From assembly GCA_963205005.1 (NCBI GenBank), contig CAUJHW010000058.1, positions 1-64,000 of the forward strand: DNA of 64,000 nucleotides, given 5' to 3'. The notes beneath the pieces are model-generated. The model ran no database searches and was not told where the DNA came from. It was given only the letters and a program-made list of their open reading frames with translations. Both the position numbers and the translations under genes were made by a program. Positions 1-8,313 of the stretch are shown here, in pieces. Position 1 is the stretch's first letter. The number at the start of each line of letters is the position of its first letter. Origin of the DNA: Pseudomonadota bacterium. Lineage in GTDB: Bacteria > Pseudomonadota > Alphaproteobacteria > Caulobacterales > Caulobacteraceae.

Positions 1-216
1 GTCGGCGAGCAGCGCCACGGGGGACCAGTCGGCGAGCAGCGCCACGGGGTACCGGTCGGCGAGCAGCGCCACGGGGGACCGGTCGGCGAGCAGCGCCACG
101 GGGGACCGGTCGGCGAGCAGCGCCACGGGGGACCAGTCGGCGAGCAGCGCCACGGGGGACCAGTCGGCGAGCAGCGCCACGGGGGACCAGTCGGCGAGCA
201 GCGCCACGGGGTACCG
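1..216. repeat. eight 27-bp direct tandem repeats (coding)
   Basis: Eight copies of a 27-bp unit run head to tail from base 1 with no spacer and only two or three variable bases near the unit end (ggac/gtac, cca/ccg). Because 27 is a multiple of three, the array stays in frame and encodes a nine-residue repeat, SASSATGDQ or SASSATGYR. The array probably extends to the left of the window. Confidence 0.95.
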
Positions 217-484
217 GTCGGCCGCGCTCGCAATCGGTCGCTACAGCACCGCCGAGATCAAGCCCGTAGACGATCCCGACCACAACCAACACGCCGTCGC
301 CATCGCCACCGGCGAGAACAGCCGCGCCCGAGCGCCGCTCGGTTGCTGGATCGTCGTCGGCTACCGCAACGACGACGGCGAACTGATCCACCTGAAAACG
401 GCTCGCGTCGGAACCGACGGAATCGAACCCAACCGCTGGTACCGCCTCAACGAAATGGGCGAGTTCGTGGGGGATGAGTCGTGA
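2..484 (+). CDS. repeat protein, DUF7666-like C-terminal part (5' end outside window)
   Basis: The frame is open from the window edge and ends at TGA 482-484, giving about 160 residues. The visible N-terminal part is eight nine-residue SASSATG(D/Y)(Q/R) repeats. The last 88 residues are a non-repetitive domain with a run WIVVGYRNDDGELIH and NRWYRLNEMG near the end. Phage proteins of this build, with Ala/Ser/Thr/Gly repeats followed by a small C-terminal domain, are commonly annotated DUF7666; their function is not known. It overlaps the next gene by GTGA, so it belongs to the same operon. Family assignment rests on recalled pattern only. Confidence 0.75.
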   Translation, partial: SASSATGDQSASSATGYRSASSATGDRSASSATGDRSASSATGDQSASSATGDQSASSATGDQSASSATGYRSAALAIGRYSTAEIKPVDDPDHNQHAVAIATGENSRARAPLGCWIVVGYRNDDGELIHLKTARVGTDGIEPNRWYRLNEMGEFVGDES

Positions 485-723
485 TCGTCCGGCACCAGAT
501 CGTAGCGGCAGCCGGCCTCGCGACGGCCGACCTGGCCGATCACCGGCTACCCTCGCCCGCCGTCAATCCCCGCATCTACCGCGGCGAGGCCATCCGCGAC
601 CTGTACCCGGAGCCCAGCCTGCGCGACAAACTCGCGGTCTGGTCGCTAATCGTCTTCGCCCTGATCGGCCTGCTTGATGTCTGCGGGTACGTGTGGACTG
701 TGGTGGGGAGATTGGTTGCATGA
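481..723 (+). CDS. small membrane protein, unknown
   Basis: An 80-residue protein with a GTG start that overlaps the preceding stop (GTGA). Residues about 50-75 (LAVWSLIVFALIGLLDVCGY and following) form one likely transmembrane segment, with a charged N-terminal half before it. It overlaps the next gene by ATGA. No family recognised. Confidence 0.7.
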   Translation: MIVRHQIVAAAGLATADLADHRLPSPAVNPRIYRGEAIRDLYPEPSLRDKLAVWSLIVFALIGLLDVCGYVWTVVGRLVA

Positions 724-992
724 ACGCCCCTCTCGAACCCGCCCATCTCGCCGCGATCCACCGACACCTTGACGAGAAGGACCAATACGCCGCCCGCCTC
801 GAATCCATGAGTGCAGACGACGTACTGGAGATGATGCCCGATCGCGAGATTCAGGAAGTCGGCTACGTCGTGCTCAAGGCGATCGGTGACGCGCAGTTAC
901 TGGAGCCGCAGGCCGGCAAGGCGCTGATCGCGAAGGCCATGAAGGAGGCTGAGGACGCGTTCAAGTTCTGGCTGCGGGAGGCTGCGCAATGA
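720..992 (+). CDS. small acidic protein, unknown
   Basis: A 90-residue protein. An upstream GTG at 693 is also in frame, but ATG 720 forms the ATGA overlap seen throughout this operon, so it is preferred. The sequence is helical and charged (MSADDVLEMMPDREIQEVGY; KAMKEAEDAFKFWLREAAQ at the end). It sits directly before ninB and overlaps it by four bases. Function unknown. Confidence 0.72.
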   Translation: MNAPLEPAHLAAIHRHLDEKDQYAARLESMSADDVLEMMPDREIQEVGYVVLKAIGDAQLLEPQAGKALIAKAMKEAEDAFKFWLREAAQ

Positions 993-1396
993 GCGAGCGA
1001 CGCTATTTCGTGCTCGTCCATGAGGCCGCCAGGGACGGTGCCATGCGAGCGATCCACGAGGCGCCCGAGGGGTTCGTGGTTGAGATCAAGCCGCCGACGC
1101 GCACCGGCGAGCAGAACGCAAAGTTTCATGCGATCTGCGGCGACGTGGCGAAGGCGGGCTTCCTCTGGGCAAATAGGCGGCGCGACGCGAAACAGGTAAA
1201 AGTCCTGTTTGTCAGCGGTCACGCCACGGCTACCGGCGAAGGCTCTGAAGTGGTTCCCGGACTTGAGGGAGAGTTCATCAACCTGCGCGAGTCAACCGCC
1301 CTGATGAGCAAGAAGCGAGGCGCCAGCCTGATCGAGTACAGCATGGCCTATTGCGCAATGCACGGCATCTATCTGCCGGACAGGATGGCGGCATGA
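989..1396 (+). CDS. ninB: NinB-family recombination protein
   Basis: A 135-residue protein. Residues about 32-52 (EIKPPTRTGEQNAKFHAICG) and the later EVVPGLEGEF, LRESTALMSKKRGASLIEY and YCAMHGI match the NinB/Orf family of lambda in order and spacing. Lambda Orf/NinB binds single-stranded DNA and SSB and helps Red-type recombination, which fits the ERF annealing protein and YqaJ exonuclease two and three genes downstream. It overlaps both neighbours by ATGA, so translation is probably coupled. The length is close to the 146 residues of lambda NinB. Confidence 0.88.
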   Translation: MSERRYFVLVHEAARDGAMRAIHEAPEGFVVEIKPPTRTGEQNAKFHAICGDVAKAGFLWANRRRDAKQVKVLFVSGHATATGEGSEVVPGLEGEFINLRESTALMSKKRGASLIEYSMAYCAMHGIYLPDRMAA

Positions 1397-1698
1397 GTTA
1401 CTCACTTCCCATCAAGGCCGACGAGAAGCGCTTGTACGGGCACGTCGCCTCCCTGCCCTGCCAAATCTGCGGTCGCTCACCAGTGCAGGTTAGCCACAGC
1501 AATCAGCCGATTGACGGAAAAGGCAAGGGGCTGAAGGCATTTCCCTGGCGGGTTGCGGCCCTGTGCATGTACTGCCATGCCGAAATCGACAGCGGCAAGC
1601 ACTTGACCCGCGAGCAGCGCCGGGACCAGTGGGACCAGGCGCACCGATCAACCGTTGGCGAGCTGTTTGCTCGCGGACTCATCAGACCAGTGCCATGA
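1393..1698 (+). CDS. small HNH-like nuclease (DUF1364/Ref-like)
   Basis: A 101-residue protein starting at ATG 1393, which overlaps the ninB stop. It has a CxxC pair (LPCQICGRS, residues about 20-28), a histidine after it (VSHSN), and a second pair in ALCMYCHAEIDSGKH. This zinc-bound beta-beta-alpha layout is that of HNH-type nucleases found next to ninB in lambdoid phages (DUF1364, or the P1 Ref group). Probably a DNA nuclease acting in recombination. The exact subfamily is not certain. Confidence 0.78.
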   Translation: MSYSLPIKADEKRLYGHVASLPCQICGRSPVQVSHSNQPIDGKGKGLKAFPWRVAALCMYCHAEIDSGKHLTREQRRDQWDQAHRSTVGELFARGLIRPVP

Positions 1699-2480
1699 AC
1701 GCTATCACCACCACCGAACAGCACGAAATTCTAGTGCAGCGCCCCGCCGGCTCGGACTCGTCGTTCCTGCTGCGCATCATCGAAGCATCGATGGGCCAGC
1801 AGGGATTCGATATCGCCAAGATCTCGGCCCTGCTCGAAGTCAAGAAGCAATGGGATGCCGACGAGGCTCGCAAGGCCTACGTGCTTGCCATGTCGCAGTT
1901 CAAGGCCGAGCCAATGGAGATCCTGAAGCGCAAGCAAGTCGGCTACACCACTCGGGACGGCGACTTCGTTGGATACGCGCATGCCGAGCTGTCGGACATC
2001 ACGGAAGTCGTCGGCCCGGCCATGGCGAAGCACGGCCTGAGCTTCCGCTGGGACATTCGGCAAGAGAACGGATCGATCTCCGTTGACTGCATCGTGCGGC
2101 ACGCTCAGGGCCACTCCGAGACAGTCACGATGCACGCCCCGCCGGACGCGTCCGGCAAGAAGAACGCCATCCAGCAGGTCGCATCGGCGGTCACCTATTT
2201 GTCCAGGTACACCCTGCTCGCCGCGACTGGTATGGCAACCAAAGGCATGGACGACGACGGAGACCAGGCGGGCGGCGAGGACGCTGACTCGTTCCGGCTT
2301 GCGGACTGGTTGGCGAAAGCCGAAGAAGCTGTCGATCTCAACGAACTGCGTGACACGAAGGAACGCGGATTCGCGGTGATCCGCAAGCGCAACGACGCCG
2401 ACTCGTATCGCAAATTCAAGGCGGCGATCGAGAAGCGCCTGACCGCCCTGCAACCGCGCGAACCTGGTCAGGAAGGATAG
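1695..2480 (+). CDS. erf: ERF-family single-strand annealing protein
   Basis: A 261-residue protein starting at ATG 1695 by ATGA overlap. The core run KNAIQQVASAVTYLSRYTLL and the following GMATKGMDDDGD at residues about 155-190 are the hallmark of the ERF superfamily (P22 Erf). These proteins form rings on single-stranded DNA and anneal complementary strands during phage recombination and genome circularisation. The C-terminal 70 residues are variable and helical. It is followed four bases later by the exonuclease that would supply its 3' tails. Confidence 0.93.
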   Translation: MNAITTTEQHEILVQRPAGSDSSFLLRIIEASMGQQGFDIAKISALLEVKKQWDADEARKAYVLAMSQFKAEPMEILKRKQVGYTTRDGDFVGYAHAELSDITEVVGPAMAKHGLSFRWDIRQENGSISVDCIVRHAQGHSETVTMHAPPDASGKKNAIQQVASAVTYLSRYTLLAATGMATKGMDDDGDQAGGEDADSFRLADWLAKAEEAVDLNELRDTKERGFAVIRKRNDADSYRKFKAAIEKRLTALQPREPGQEG

Positions 2481-2484
2481 AGGC

Positions 2485-3138
2485 ATGGCCGTGATCATCA
2501 AAGGGGATCAACGAACCCCGGAATGGAGGGCCGCCCGACTGGGCCTGGCTACTGCGTCGAACTTCGCGGCTGTGATGGCGAAAGGCCGCGACGGCGAGGA
2601 AGCGACGACCCGGCGGAACTACCGCATCGCGCTCGCACTTGAGACCCTGACTGGCGTTCCGCATTCTCAGGACCTGTCCTTCAGCAAGGATGTCGCGAAC
2701 GGCGTCGAGCGCGAGCCACTGCTGAAGATGAACTACGAGATCGCAACTGGCAGCAGCTTGCAAGAGGTCGCGTTCGTTCGTCACGACACCATGCCCTACG
2801 GCGCATCTCCGGATGGCCTTCTGCTGCCGAACGGCGGAATCGAGGGAAAGTGCCCCGCGCAGGCCGCGCACCATGAATACCTGCGCCTTGTCGATTCCCC
2901 GCCGTCCGCCTACAAGTGGCAGGTTCACGGACTGATCCTGATCGCCGATCTTCAGTGGGTCGATTTTGTGAGCTTCAATCCGGATTTCCCGGAGCCCTTG
3001 CAGTTACACATTGTCCGCGTTCACCGTGACGAGAAGCTGCTCGCCGAGTTGCGCGACGGGCTTGAGCGATTCACCGCCGAGGTATCGGTCACCGTGCGAG
3101 AGATGAGAGACATGGCCACCGAACGGTTGGCCGCCTAA
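2485..3138 (+). CDS. YqaJ/lambda Exo-family recombination exonuclease
   Basis: A 217-residue protein close in size to lambda Exo (226). The N-terminal TPEWRAARLGLATASNFAAV is the family entry motif. D110 (YGASPDGLL), E120 and K122 (GGIEGKCP) keep exactly the D-x9-E-x-K spacing of the Exo active site (D119, E129, K131). It should digest 5' strands of double-stranded ends and pass the 3' tail to the ERF protein upstream. A Gly replaces the usual hydrophobic residue between E and K. Start ATG 2485 follows a GA-rich leader. Confidence 0.94.
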   Translation: MAVIIKGDQRTPEWRAARLGLATASNFAAVMAKGRDGEEATTRRNYRIALALETLTGVPHSQDLSFSKDVANGVEREPLLKMNYEIATGSSLQEVAFVRHDTMPYGASPDGLLLPNGGIEGKCPAQAAHHEYLRLVDSPPSAYKWQVHGLILIADLQWVDFVSFNPDFPEPLQLHIVRVHRDEKLLAELRDGLERFTAEVSVTVREMRDMATERLAA

Positions 3139-3453
3139 ACCGGCCCCGCACCATGTACCGCAAGACGTTTTCACCCGAGCGCGTTGAGCGGACCCGGACA
3201 TGGCTGCGGGGCCGCCCACTCCGCCCACAAGGGCCGATGAAGCCATCCGGGGCAGATACCGGAAAGGCCGTGCGAACCGGCCCCGGATCCATCCGGAGCG
3301 CGACGGGAATGGGCAGTAGCCCGACGCCGGTCCGACGGTAGCGGGAAACCGCGACAGCAGCAGTAACACCGTCGGGAACAGTCGCCACGAATCGGCGTGT
3401 ATGCCGGTAGTCCCGTGCGATGCGGGGCACCAGACAACCAACAGGACGATGCC
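3139..3453 (+). other. 315-bp gap without a convincing gene
   Basis: This is the only large break in the otherwise end-overlapped left operon. A 62-codon frame at 3153-3341 is Arg/Pro/Gly rich and looks non-coding. The stretch is rich in GC palindromic pieces such as CCGGATCCATCCGG (about 3283-3296). It could hold a structured RNA or a regulatory site, but nothing is proven. Confidence 0.5.
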
Positions 3454-4596
3454 ATGACCGAAGTAGCCGAGAAGCCAGCCACCGCGATCGCGGAGTATTC
3501 GCCATCCGAAGCCGGGCTTGCCGACCTGCGCCATCGCTACAAAGACGTTGTGTTTGATGTCACCACAACGAAGGGCAATGCCGAGGCGCGCGCCGCCCGG
3601 CATGAGATGGTCCGCCTGCGCAGCGCCCTGGAGATGAAGCGCGTCGAGCTGAAAGCCCCCGCCCTCGAACGGTCGCGCCTGATCGACACCGAGGCGAACC
3701 GAATCAAGAAGGCCATCCTCGAACTGGAAGAGCCGATCGACGCCGCCATCAAGGCCGAGGAGCAACGCAAGGAAGCGGAGCGGCAGGCCAAGATCGAAGC
3801 CGAGCAGAGGAGAGTCTCCCAGATCCAGGCGATGATCGACGACCTGCGTATCCCGAGCGTGATGCCGGGCAGCTCGGATGGCGTCGCGGCAATGATCGCC
3901 GACCTAGAGGCCCGGGAGATCGGCGACGCCTACCAGGAGTTCGCCCCGAAGGCGCAGGCCATCCGCGATCAGACGGTCGCCAGCCTCAAGCGGATGCACG
4001 GCGATGCGCTGGCTCGTGAGCAGGAGGCCGAGCGGCTGGCGGCGGAGGCTGCCCTCCTGGTCGCCGAGCGCGCCAAGCTGGACGAAGAGCGTCGCGCAGA
4101 AGAGGCCCGCATCGCCGAAGCCCGCCGCATCGAGGCCGAGCGGACCGCCACTGAGCGCCGCATCGCCCGCGAGAAGGCCGAGGCCGAAGAGGCCGAGCGC
4201 AAGCGCCTGCAGAAGATCGAGGATGACCGCCTGGCCGCCGAGCGTCGGCAGGCCCAGGCCGAGCACGAGGCCCGGATGAAAGCCGAGCGGGAAGCGGCTG
4301 AAAAGGAACGCTATCGGTTGGCCGTCATTGCAGACGAGCAACGCCGGCAAGCGGCAGTGGCCGCAGCCGAAGAACGGGCACGGCAGGAGGTCGCCGAGCG
4401 GGCGAAGCGAGAGGAGGCCGCGCAGTTGGCCGCGCGCGTCCACCAGATCGAGCAAGACCGCTTCGACGCTACCGACGACGCAATCGCCCTAGTCCGTGAG
4501 ATCGCCAGTAGCCCGGCCGGCAGGATCAGCCCGGAGTCCCTGATCGAGCGTGCCCAGGCGATTGTCGCGCGGCTCGACGTGGAGATCCCGGCGTGA
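3454..4596 (+). CDS. long coiled-coil protein, unknown
   Basis: A 380-residue protein beginning at ATG 3454 after a GGACG leader. Residues about 40-170 are a mixed helical domain. Residues about 185-350 are an almost continuous charged helix of Ala, Glu, Arg and Lys heptads (QEAERLAAEAALLVAERAKL and similar), so a long coiled coil. The N-terminal part (VKNAEARAARHEMVRLRSAL-like start, KRVELKAPALERSRLID) resembles DUF1351-type phage proteins found beside ERF/RecT systems. A structural or recombination-accessory role is possible but unproven. It overlaps the next gene by GTGA. Confidence 0.8.
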   Translation: MTEVAEKPATAIAEYSPSEAGLADLRHRYKDVVFDVTTTKGNAEARAARHEMVRLRSALEMKRVELKAPALERSRLIDTEANRIKKAILELEEPIDAAIKAEEQRKEAERQAKIEAEQRRVSQIQAMIDDLRIPSVMPGSSDGVAAMIADLEAREIGDAYQEFAPKAQAIRDQTVASLKRMHGDALAREQEAERLAAEAALLVAERAKLDEERRAEEARIAEARRIEAERTATERRIAREKAEAEEAERKRLQKIEDDRLAAERRQAQAEHEARMKAEREAAEKERYRLAVIADEQRRQAAVAAAEERARQEVAERAKREEAAQLAARVHQIEQDRFDATDDAIALVREIASSPAGRISPESLIERAQAIVARLDVEIPA

Positions 4597-4766
4597 AAGA
4601 GCAGATACCGAAGGACGAACTCGACCGCCATCTCGATGCCATCCTGCGCGCCAGCGGATCGGCCTTGAAGCACTACACGATGGATTCGACCAAGAGCCAG
4701 ATGCGCGCCGCGATGCGGGAGTTCGAGCACGCCGTTCGGGCCACCACAGAGAGCGAACCGTCATGA
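4593..4766 (+). CDS. small protein, unknown (57 aa)
   Basis: A 57-codon frame from GTG 4593 (GTGA overlap with the coiled-coil gene) to TGA 4764-4766 (ATGA overlap with the next). Both junctions match the operon pattern, which is the main support. Helical, ending in REFEHAVRATTESEPS. No family. Confidence 0.7.
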   Translation: MKEQIPKDELDRHLDAILRASGSALKHYTMDSTKSQMRAAMREFEHAVRATTESEPS

Positions 4767-5266
4767 CCGGCTACACCGAACTGCGGGCCGCGTTGGCCGC
4801 CGGGCCGACGGACGGCCCATGGCGCTGGGAGTTTGATGCCCACAACCTGCGAGTTCATCTCGTCGGCGGCTGCCCTCGCTACGACCTCACGATCATGGAT
4901 TTCGTCCGGTGGGGCATGAGCGGAGCTACCGTTAGGATGCGCGACTCGTCCGATGGGAACCTGATGTACAAGCTGCACGAGCGCCAGGACTGGATCGAGC
5001 CATTCCCGGGGCGGGAGCATCACAAGCACTGGTGCGCGAATGTGGTTCATCCGGACATGCGGATGATCGCCGCCGCAGATCCCGCCACAATCGGCCGCCT
5101 GCTGGCTGAGCGCGACGCACTTCGGGAAGCGCTGACCGAGGTTCTGGCGATCCTGCCGGTATGTCCGCAGAACACCGGCATCGTTGGAATCGAGGCGCGA
5201 TACAACGCAGCGGTAGTGGGGGCGCGGGCCGCTCTTTCCAAGATCAACAACGGAAGGACATCATGA
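4763..5266 (+). CDS. Ea22/Ead-like phage protein
   Basis: A 167-residue protein. The run NVVHPDMRMIAAADPATIGR followed by LLAERDALREALTEVL is typical of Ead/Ea22-like early-left proteins of temperate phages, where it is repeated at the C-terminus of otherwise unrelated proteins. The N-terminal half (GPWRWEFDAHNLRVHLVGG) is not recognised. Function unknown; start at ATG 4763 by overlap. Confidence 0.76.
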   Translation: MTGYTELRAALAAGPTDGPWRWEFDAHNLRVHLVGGCPRYDLTIMDFVRWGMSGATVRMRDSSDGNLMYKLHERQDWIEPFPGREHHKHWCANVVHPDMRMIAAADPATIGRLLAERDALREALTEVLAILPVCPQNTGIVGIEARYNAAVVGARAALSKINNGRTS

Positions 5267-5553
5267 GCAAGGGACTGCGCCTGCGGTGGCGACTCGACAA
5301 ACACCCCTCCGGCCTTGCCGGGGTTTGCGCGGGCCCACGGGGATCTACTCTCTACGATTCCACCGGCAAAAGGTACGCCATGGTATCGGCCATCAACAGA
5401 GGCGGATCCGGTTGGTACTGGGTCGCAGGCTGGGACAGCGACGTACCGCGTCGGAACACTTGCAACCAGCCGGTACCAACGATCGACGAAGCGAAGGCCG
5501 AGGCCATGGCCTACGTTCGCGCCGCCCTCGCCCGCACAGGAGACCAATCATGA
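5263..5553 (+). CDS. hypothetical early protein (96 aa)
   Basis: Starts at ATG 5263 by ATGA overlap after an AGGAC leader. The middle (YDSTGKRYAMVSAINRGGSG) suggests a small beta-sheet fold followed by a C-terminal helix (TIDEAKAEAMAYVRAALAR). No family recognised. Confidence 0.74.
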   Translation: MSKGLRLRWRLDKHPSGLAGVCAGPRGSTLYDSTGKRYAMVSAINRGGSGWYWVAGWDSDVPRRNTCNQPVPTIDEAKAEAMAYVRAALARTGDQS

Positions 5554-5855
5554 CCACCCTCCGCGAAGCCTCGAAAGAATCCTACGGCCTCGTATCCGAT
5601 CGCGCTACCTGTGAAGAGATCAACATGGGCAGCCTCCAGCGCATCGCCGATGCCGTCGAGAAAATGGCATCGAGCTACGACAACATGCGCAGAGATCGGG
5701 ACTACTACAAGGAGAGAACCGAGGGACTGGAGCGGAATAGTCGGCGCATGGCTCGCCGCATCTCGGCCTTGCAGGGCGTCATCACGAAGATGAAGCGCGA
5801 CCGCAATGCGATCAGCCGTGCAACCGATGCTGTGTCACACGGAGAGCCGTCATGA
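5550..5855 (+). CDS. hypothetical helical protein (101 aa)
   Basis: Starts at ATG 5550 by overlap. Residues 25-90 are strongly helical and basic (NMRRDRDYYKERTEGLERNS then MARRISALQGVITKMKRDRN), a likely coiled coil. Unknown function. Confidence 0.73.
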   Translation: MTTLREASKESYGLVSDRATCEEINMGSLQRIADAVEKMASSYDNMRRDRDYYKERTEGLERNSRRMARRISALQGVITKMKRDRNAISRATDAVSHGEPS

Positions 5856-6211
5856 TCGATCGCGAGACACTTGAGCGGGCCGCGCAAGCGACCGGCTGCG
5901 CGTACAGATGGAGCGACCATCTCGAATGCATCATGCTCCAGCGCGACGAGGGCTATACCGACGGCTGCTGGTTGCCTGATGTCAACAGCAGCGATGCTCT
6001 GACTCTTGCCGTCGATCTCGGCCTGTCGATCGAGCCCTACCCCTACAACAGCACGCCCAAGCACTCCGTCATCGTCAAACAACGCCGCGGCGGTGATGTG
6101 CTGCGCGAGGGCAATCCGACCGAGGTTATCGAGCAGTACGGTGACGATCCGGTGGCGGCGACGCGGCGGGCGATTGTGCGGTCGGCTGCACTTGTGGGGC
6201 AGGGCCAATGA
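5852..6211 (+). CDS. hypothetical early protein (119 aa)
   Basis: Starts at ATG 5852 by overlap. It has an N-terminal MIDRETLERAAQATGCAYRW and a C-terminal EQYGDDPVAATRRAIVRSAA, a helix that in many phage proteins closes a small substrate-independent fold. No known family; in the left operon. Confidence 0.74.
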   Translation: MIDRETLERAAQATGCAYRWSDHLECIMLQRDEGYTDGCWLPDVNSSDALTLAVDLGLSIEPYPYNSTPKHSVIVKQRRGGDVLREGNPTEVIEQYGDDPVAATRRAIVRSAALVGQGQ

Positions 6212-6465
6212 AGCTCCCCGAACAGACGCCCGAGCAGAAAGCCAACTCCGAGGCCGCGACGACGTGGGCCATCGGCGTCATGAGGTCCATGCCCAAGGAT
6301 TCGCCCGACGAGTTCGAGGCCCACATGACTGCCATCCTGATCGTGTTCTGGGGTGCGCTTTGGGGCACGTTCGGAACCGAGTTTGCCCAGGGGTTCATTG
6401 AGGCCCAGCTGCGCAGCATGAAGTCGTCGAGCGTTGATGTGTTCACGCCCCCAACGGAGCATTGA
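6208..6465 (+). CDS. hypothetical protein with one hydrophobic helix (85 aa)
   Basis: Starts at ATG 6208 by overlap. Residues about 46-66 (AILIVFWGALWGTFGTEFAQ) are hydrophobic and aromatic, either a membrane segment or a buried amphipathic helix. Unknown. Confidence 0.72.
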   Translation: MKLPEQTPEQKANSEAATTWAIGVMRSMPKDSPDEFEAHMTAILIVFWGALWGTFGTEFAQGFIEAQLRSMKSSSVDVFTPPTEH

Positions 6466-6466
6466 A

Positions 6467-6730
6467 ATGTACCTATACCAACACACCGACGGCCGCGCAG
6501 TAGTCGCGCCGGCCGGGCATCCGATGTTCGACGGCGACCCGGGATGGGTGCGACAGTTTCCGGTGAAGGTTTACGGGAGCGCGACTCCCGAAACACTGAT
6601 CCGTGTGCAGGACTCGCTCGCCCGGTTCATCAGCGACGAGGGCTGGGGTCAGTCCGACATGGATGTTTTCGACGAGGTCAGTGTGATCCTCGCCGCCGTG
6701 CTCGCCGAAATGGGATCCCGCGATGACTGA
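6467..6730 (+). CDS. hypothetical protein (87 aa)
   Basis: ATG 6467 lies one base after the preceding stop, and the protein runs to 6730, overlapping the next start by eight bases. It begins MYLYQHTDGRAVVAPAG and ends in an acidic helix. No family. Confidence 0.72.
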   Translation: MYLYQHTDGRAVVAPAGHPMFDGDPGWVRQFPVKVYGSATPETLIRVQDSLARFISDEGWGQSDMDVFDEVSVILAAVLAEMGSRDD

Positions 6731-7220
6731 CCACATCTACCAAGGCGACTGCCCCGACGAGACCGACATGACCCGCAGAGATCCTGAATGCCCGGCGTGC
6801 AAGACGATGGAGGCCGAGGCGGCACGGAACTGGCCGGACGCGCTGACGGCAATCAGCGAGGCGCTGCGCAATCACCGGATGCTGTATACGCTGACTGACG
6901 ATGGCGACGGCCTGCCGCTGGTCGACAGGCTGACGCCCATCGGCGACAGAACGATCAAGCGGGGCAATGACGAGCTGGCCCGGCTGGCAGAGGCGATCTG
7001 GGAGGCGCTACCTGACTCTGCGGCAGCGGCGCAGCAGGGGGCGGTGCCGGAGGATCTTCGGGTTGCCGCGGCCGAAGCGAGCGACTATCTCGCCGAGCTG
7101 TACGCAAAGTACCAGCGTCGTATCGGTCCGTTCGCGTCGCAGGCGCAGTTGCTCAACGTGAGACTGCGCAAGGCACTCACCGCTCCCGGCCCCTCAGTGC
7201 AGCAGGGAGGCTCGCGATGA
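6723..7220 (+). CDS. hypothetical protein with CxxC (165 aa)
   Basis: A 165-residue protein with DPECPACKTMEAEAARNW near residue 22-39, a single CxxC pair of unclear use. The rest is helical, with LAEAIWEALPDSAAAAQQG in the middle. Function unknown. Confidence 0.73.
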   Translation: MTDHIYQGDCPDETDMTRRDPECPACKTMEAEAARNWPDALTAISEALRNHRMLYTLTDDGDGLPLVDRLTPIGDRTIKRGNDELARLAEAIWEALPDSAAAAQQGAVPEDLRVAAAEASDYLAELYAKYQRRIGPFASQAQLLNVRLRKALTAPGPSVQQGGSR

Positions 7221-7618
7221 AGTCCAGGGACGAGCAATTCGATACATCGGTCCGTGCGTCCACTTTCGACGTCGACGTGACCAGTCACGGCCCGACGATG
7301 CTGCGTCAGTGCTTCGCGCTATTCCACGAGGCCGATCGGCCCCACGTCGCAGCCTGGGCGTCCGTCGAAAACGGGAAGCTGGGTCTGTTCTGGCACGCAG
7401 ACCCGAAGGCGAGCGGGCACCCGCTGCCGTCGAAGCTGACGATGGACGAAGCGGCGGATCTGGCCTGGCGCTGGCTGTTGACCGCTGAGCGCCCCGACGA
7501 TGCGCCGACCGGCGACGGCGATGCGCTGCCGTGCGGATGGCGGGTCCGATCAGAGGGCGGTGGCTGGTCGTATTGCATCCTGACCGTTGAGCCGACCTGG
7601 GCCTATTGGGGAAAATGA
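7217..7618 (+). CDS. hypothetical protein (133 aa)
   Basis: Starts at ATG 7217 by overlap. Pattern of short strands (MLRQCFALFHEADRPHVAAW) and a helix LTMDEAADLAWRWLLTAE. Unknown. Confidence 0.73.
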   Translation: MKSRDEQFDTSVRASTFDVDVTSHGPTMLRQCFALFHEADRPHVAAWASVENGKLGLFWHADPKASGHPLPSKLTMDEAADLAWRWLLTAERPDDAPTGDGDALPCGWRVRSEGGGWSYCILTVEPTWAYWGK

Positions 7619-8313
7619 TAACGTCCATCTCGAAAGCGAATCTAGCGGTGCGGCAGGAAGCGGTGGGCGCCTGGAAGCTGGTACCGGTGAAGCCGACCGA
7701 CGCAATGATGCAAGCAGGCCTCTATCAATCGTCCCACGACATGCAGTGGGAGGATCTGTATAGCGCGTGGAAGGACATGCTCGCCGCCGCCCCCAATCCC
7801 CTGGCTCCGGAGCATTCCGGCCCCGATCCGGCCGTCACCGGGCACGGCTGGGTCAACCGTGACGCCCTGTTTGCATTCAACGCGAAACAGGCGCTGGCGG
7901 AGATTGCTGGCTCGAAGCCCCTGACCGCCACACCGCAGCAGATGATCGGCTACCTCCAGCGCATTGCCCGTCTGGCATTGTCCGGGGATTGGACGCCAGA
8001 CGAAGTGTCCGCGCAGGACCAGCCGCCCCGGGCCGAGCCGGACGAAGACGTGATCGCCGCGATCATCGCCGAGCACGCGCATCAAGACATTGAGCGCGGC
8101 ACCGCGGAAATGGACCGCCACCAGATGAGCGCAGCTGCCGGCGAGATCCTGCGCCGCTTCGGCGGCGGGGAGGATGCGGCGCGGCTCAACTGGCTGATGC
8201 GCAGCGCGGGACTGTCGGACCGGTACTGGCTGATGCGCCTTTCGACCGACAGCGACCCCCGCGCGATGATCGACATCGAGCTGCGGCGGGCCGCGCGCGG
8301 GGAGGCGTCGTGA
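7615..8313 (+). CDS. hypothetical protein (232 aa)
   Basis: ATG 7615 overlaps the previous stop and is preferred to TTG 7606. Two segments stand out. WKLVPVKPTDAMMQAG with YSAWKDMLAAAPN is a motif common in early phage proteins with Ea22-like ends. The C-terminal half has ARLNWLMRSAGLSDRYWL. Function unknown. Confidence 0.75.
   Translation: MITSISKANLAVRQEAVGAWKLVPVKPTDAMMQAGLYQSSHDMQWEDLYSAWKDMLAAAPNPLAPEHSGPDPAVTGHGWVNRDALFAFNAKQALAEIAGSKPLTATPQQMIGYLQRIARLALSGDWTPDEVSAQDQPPRAEPDEDVIAAIIAEHAHQDIERGTAEMDRHQMSAAAGEILRRFGGGEDAARLNWLMRSAGLSDRYWLMRLSTDSDPRAMIDIELRRAARGEAS

Noticed and set aside
1..216. CRISPR array
   Set aside because: Repeats are contiguous with no spacers and stay in one coding frame; no cas gene is near.
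1731..2501. 256-codon minus-strand frame
   Set aside because: Antisense to the ERF gene, whose family match is strong.
3153..3341. 62-codon frame
   Set aside because: Arg/Pro/Gly bias, no overlap with neighbours and no ribosome site.
3904..4455. 183-codon minus-strand frame, Leu/Gly-rich
   Set aside because: Mirror of the Ala/Glu-rich coiled coil; typical antisense artefact in GC-rich DNA.
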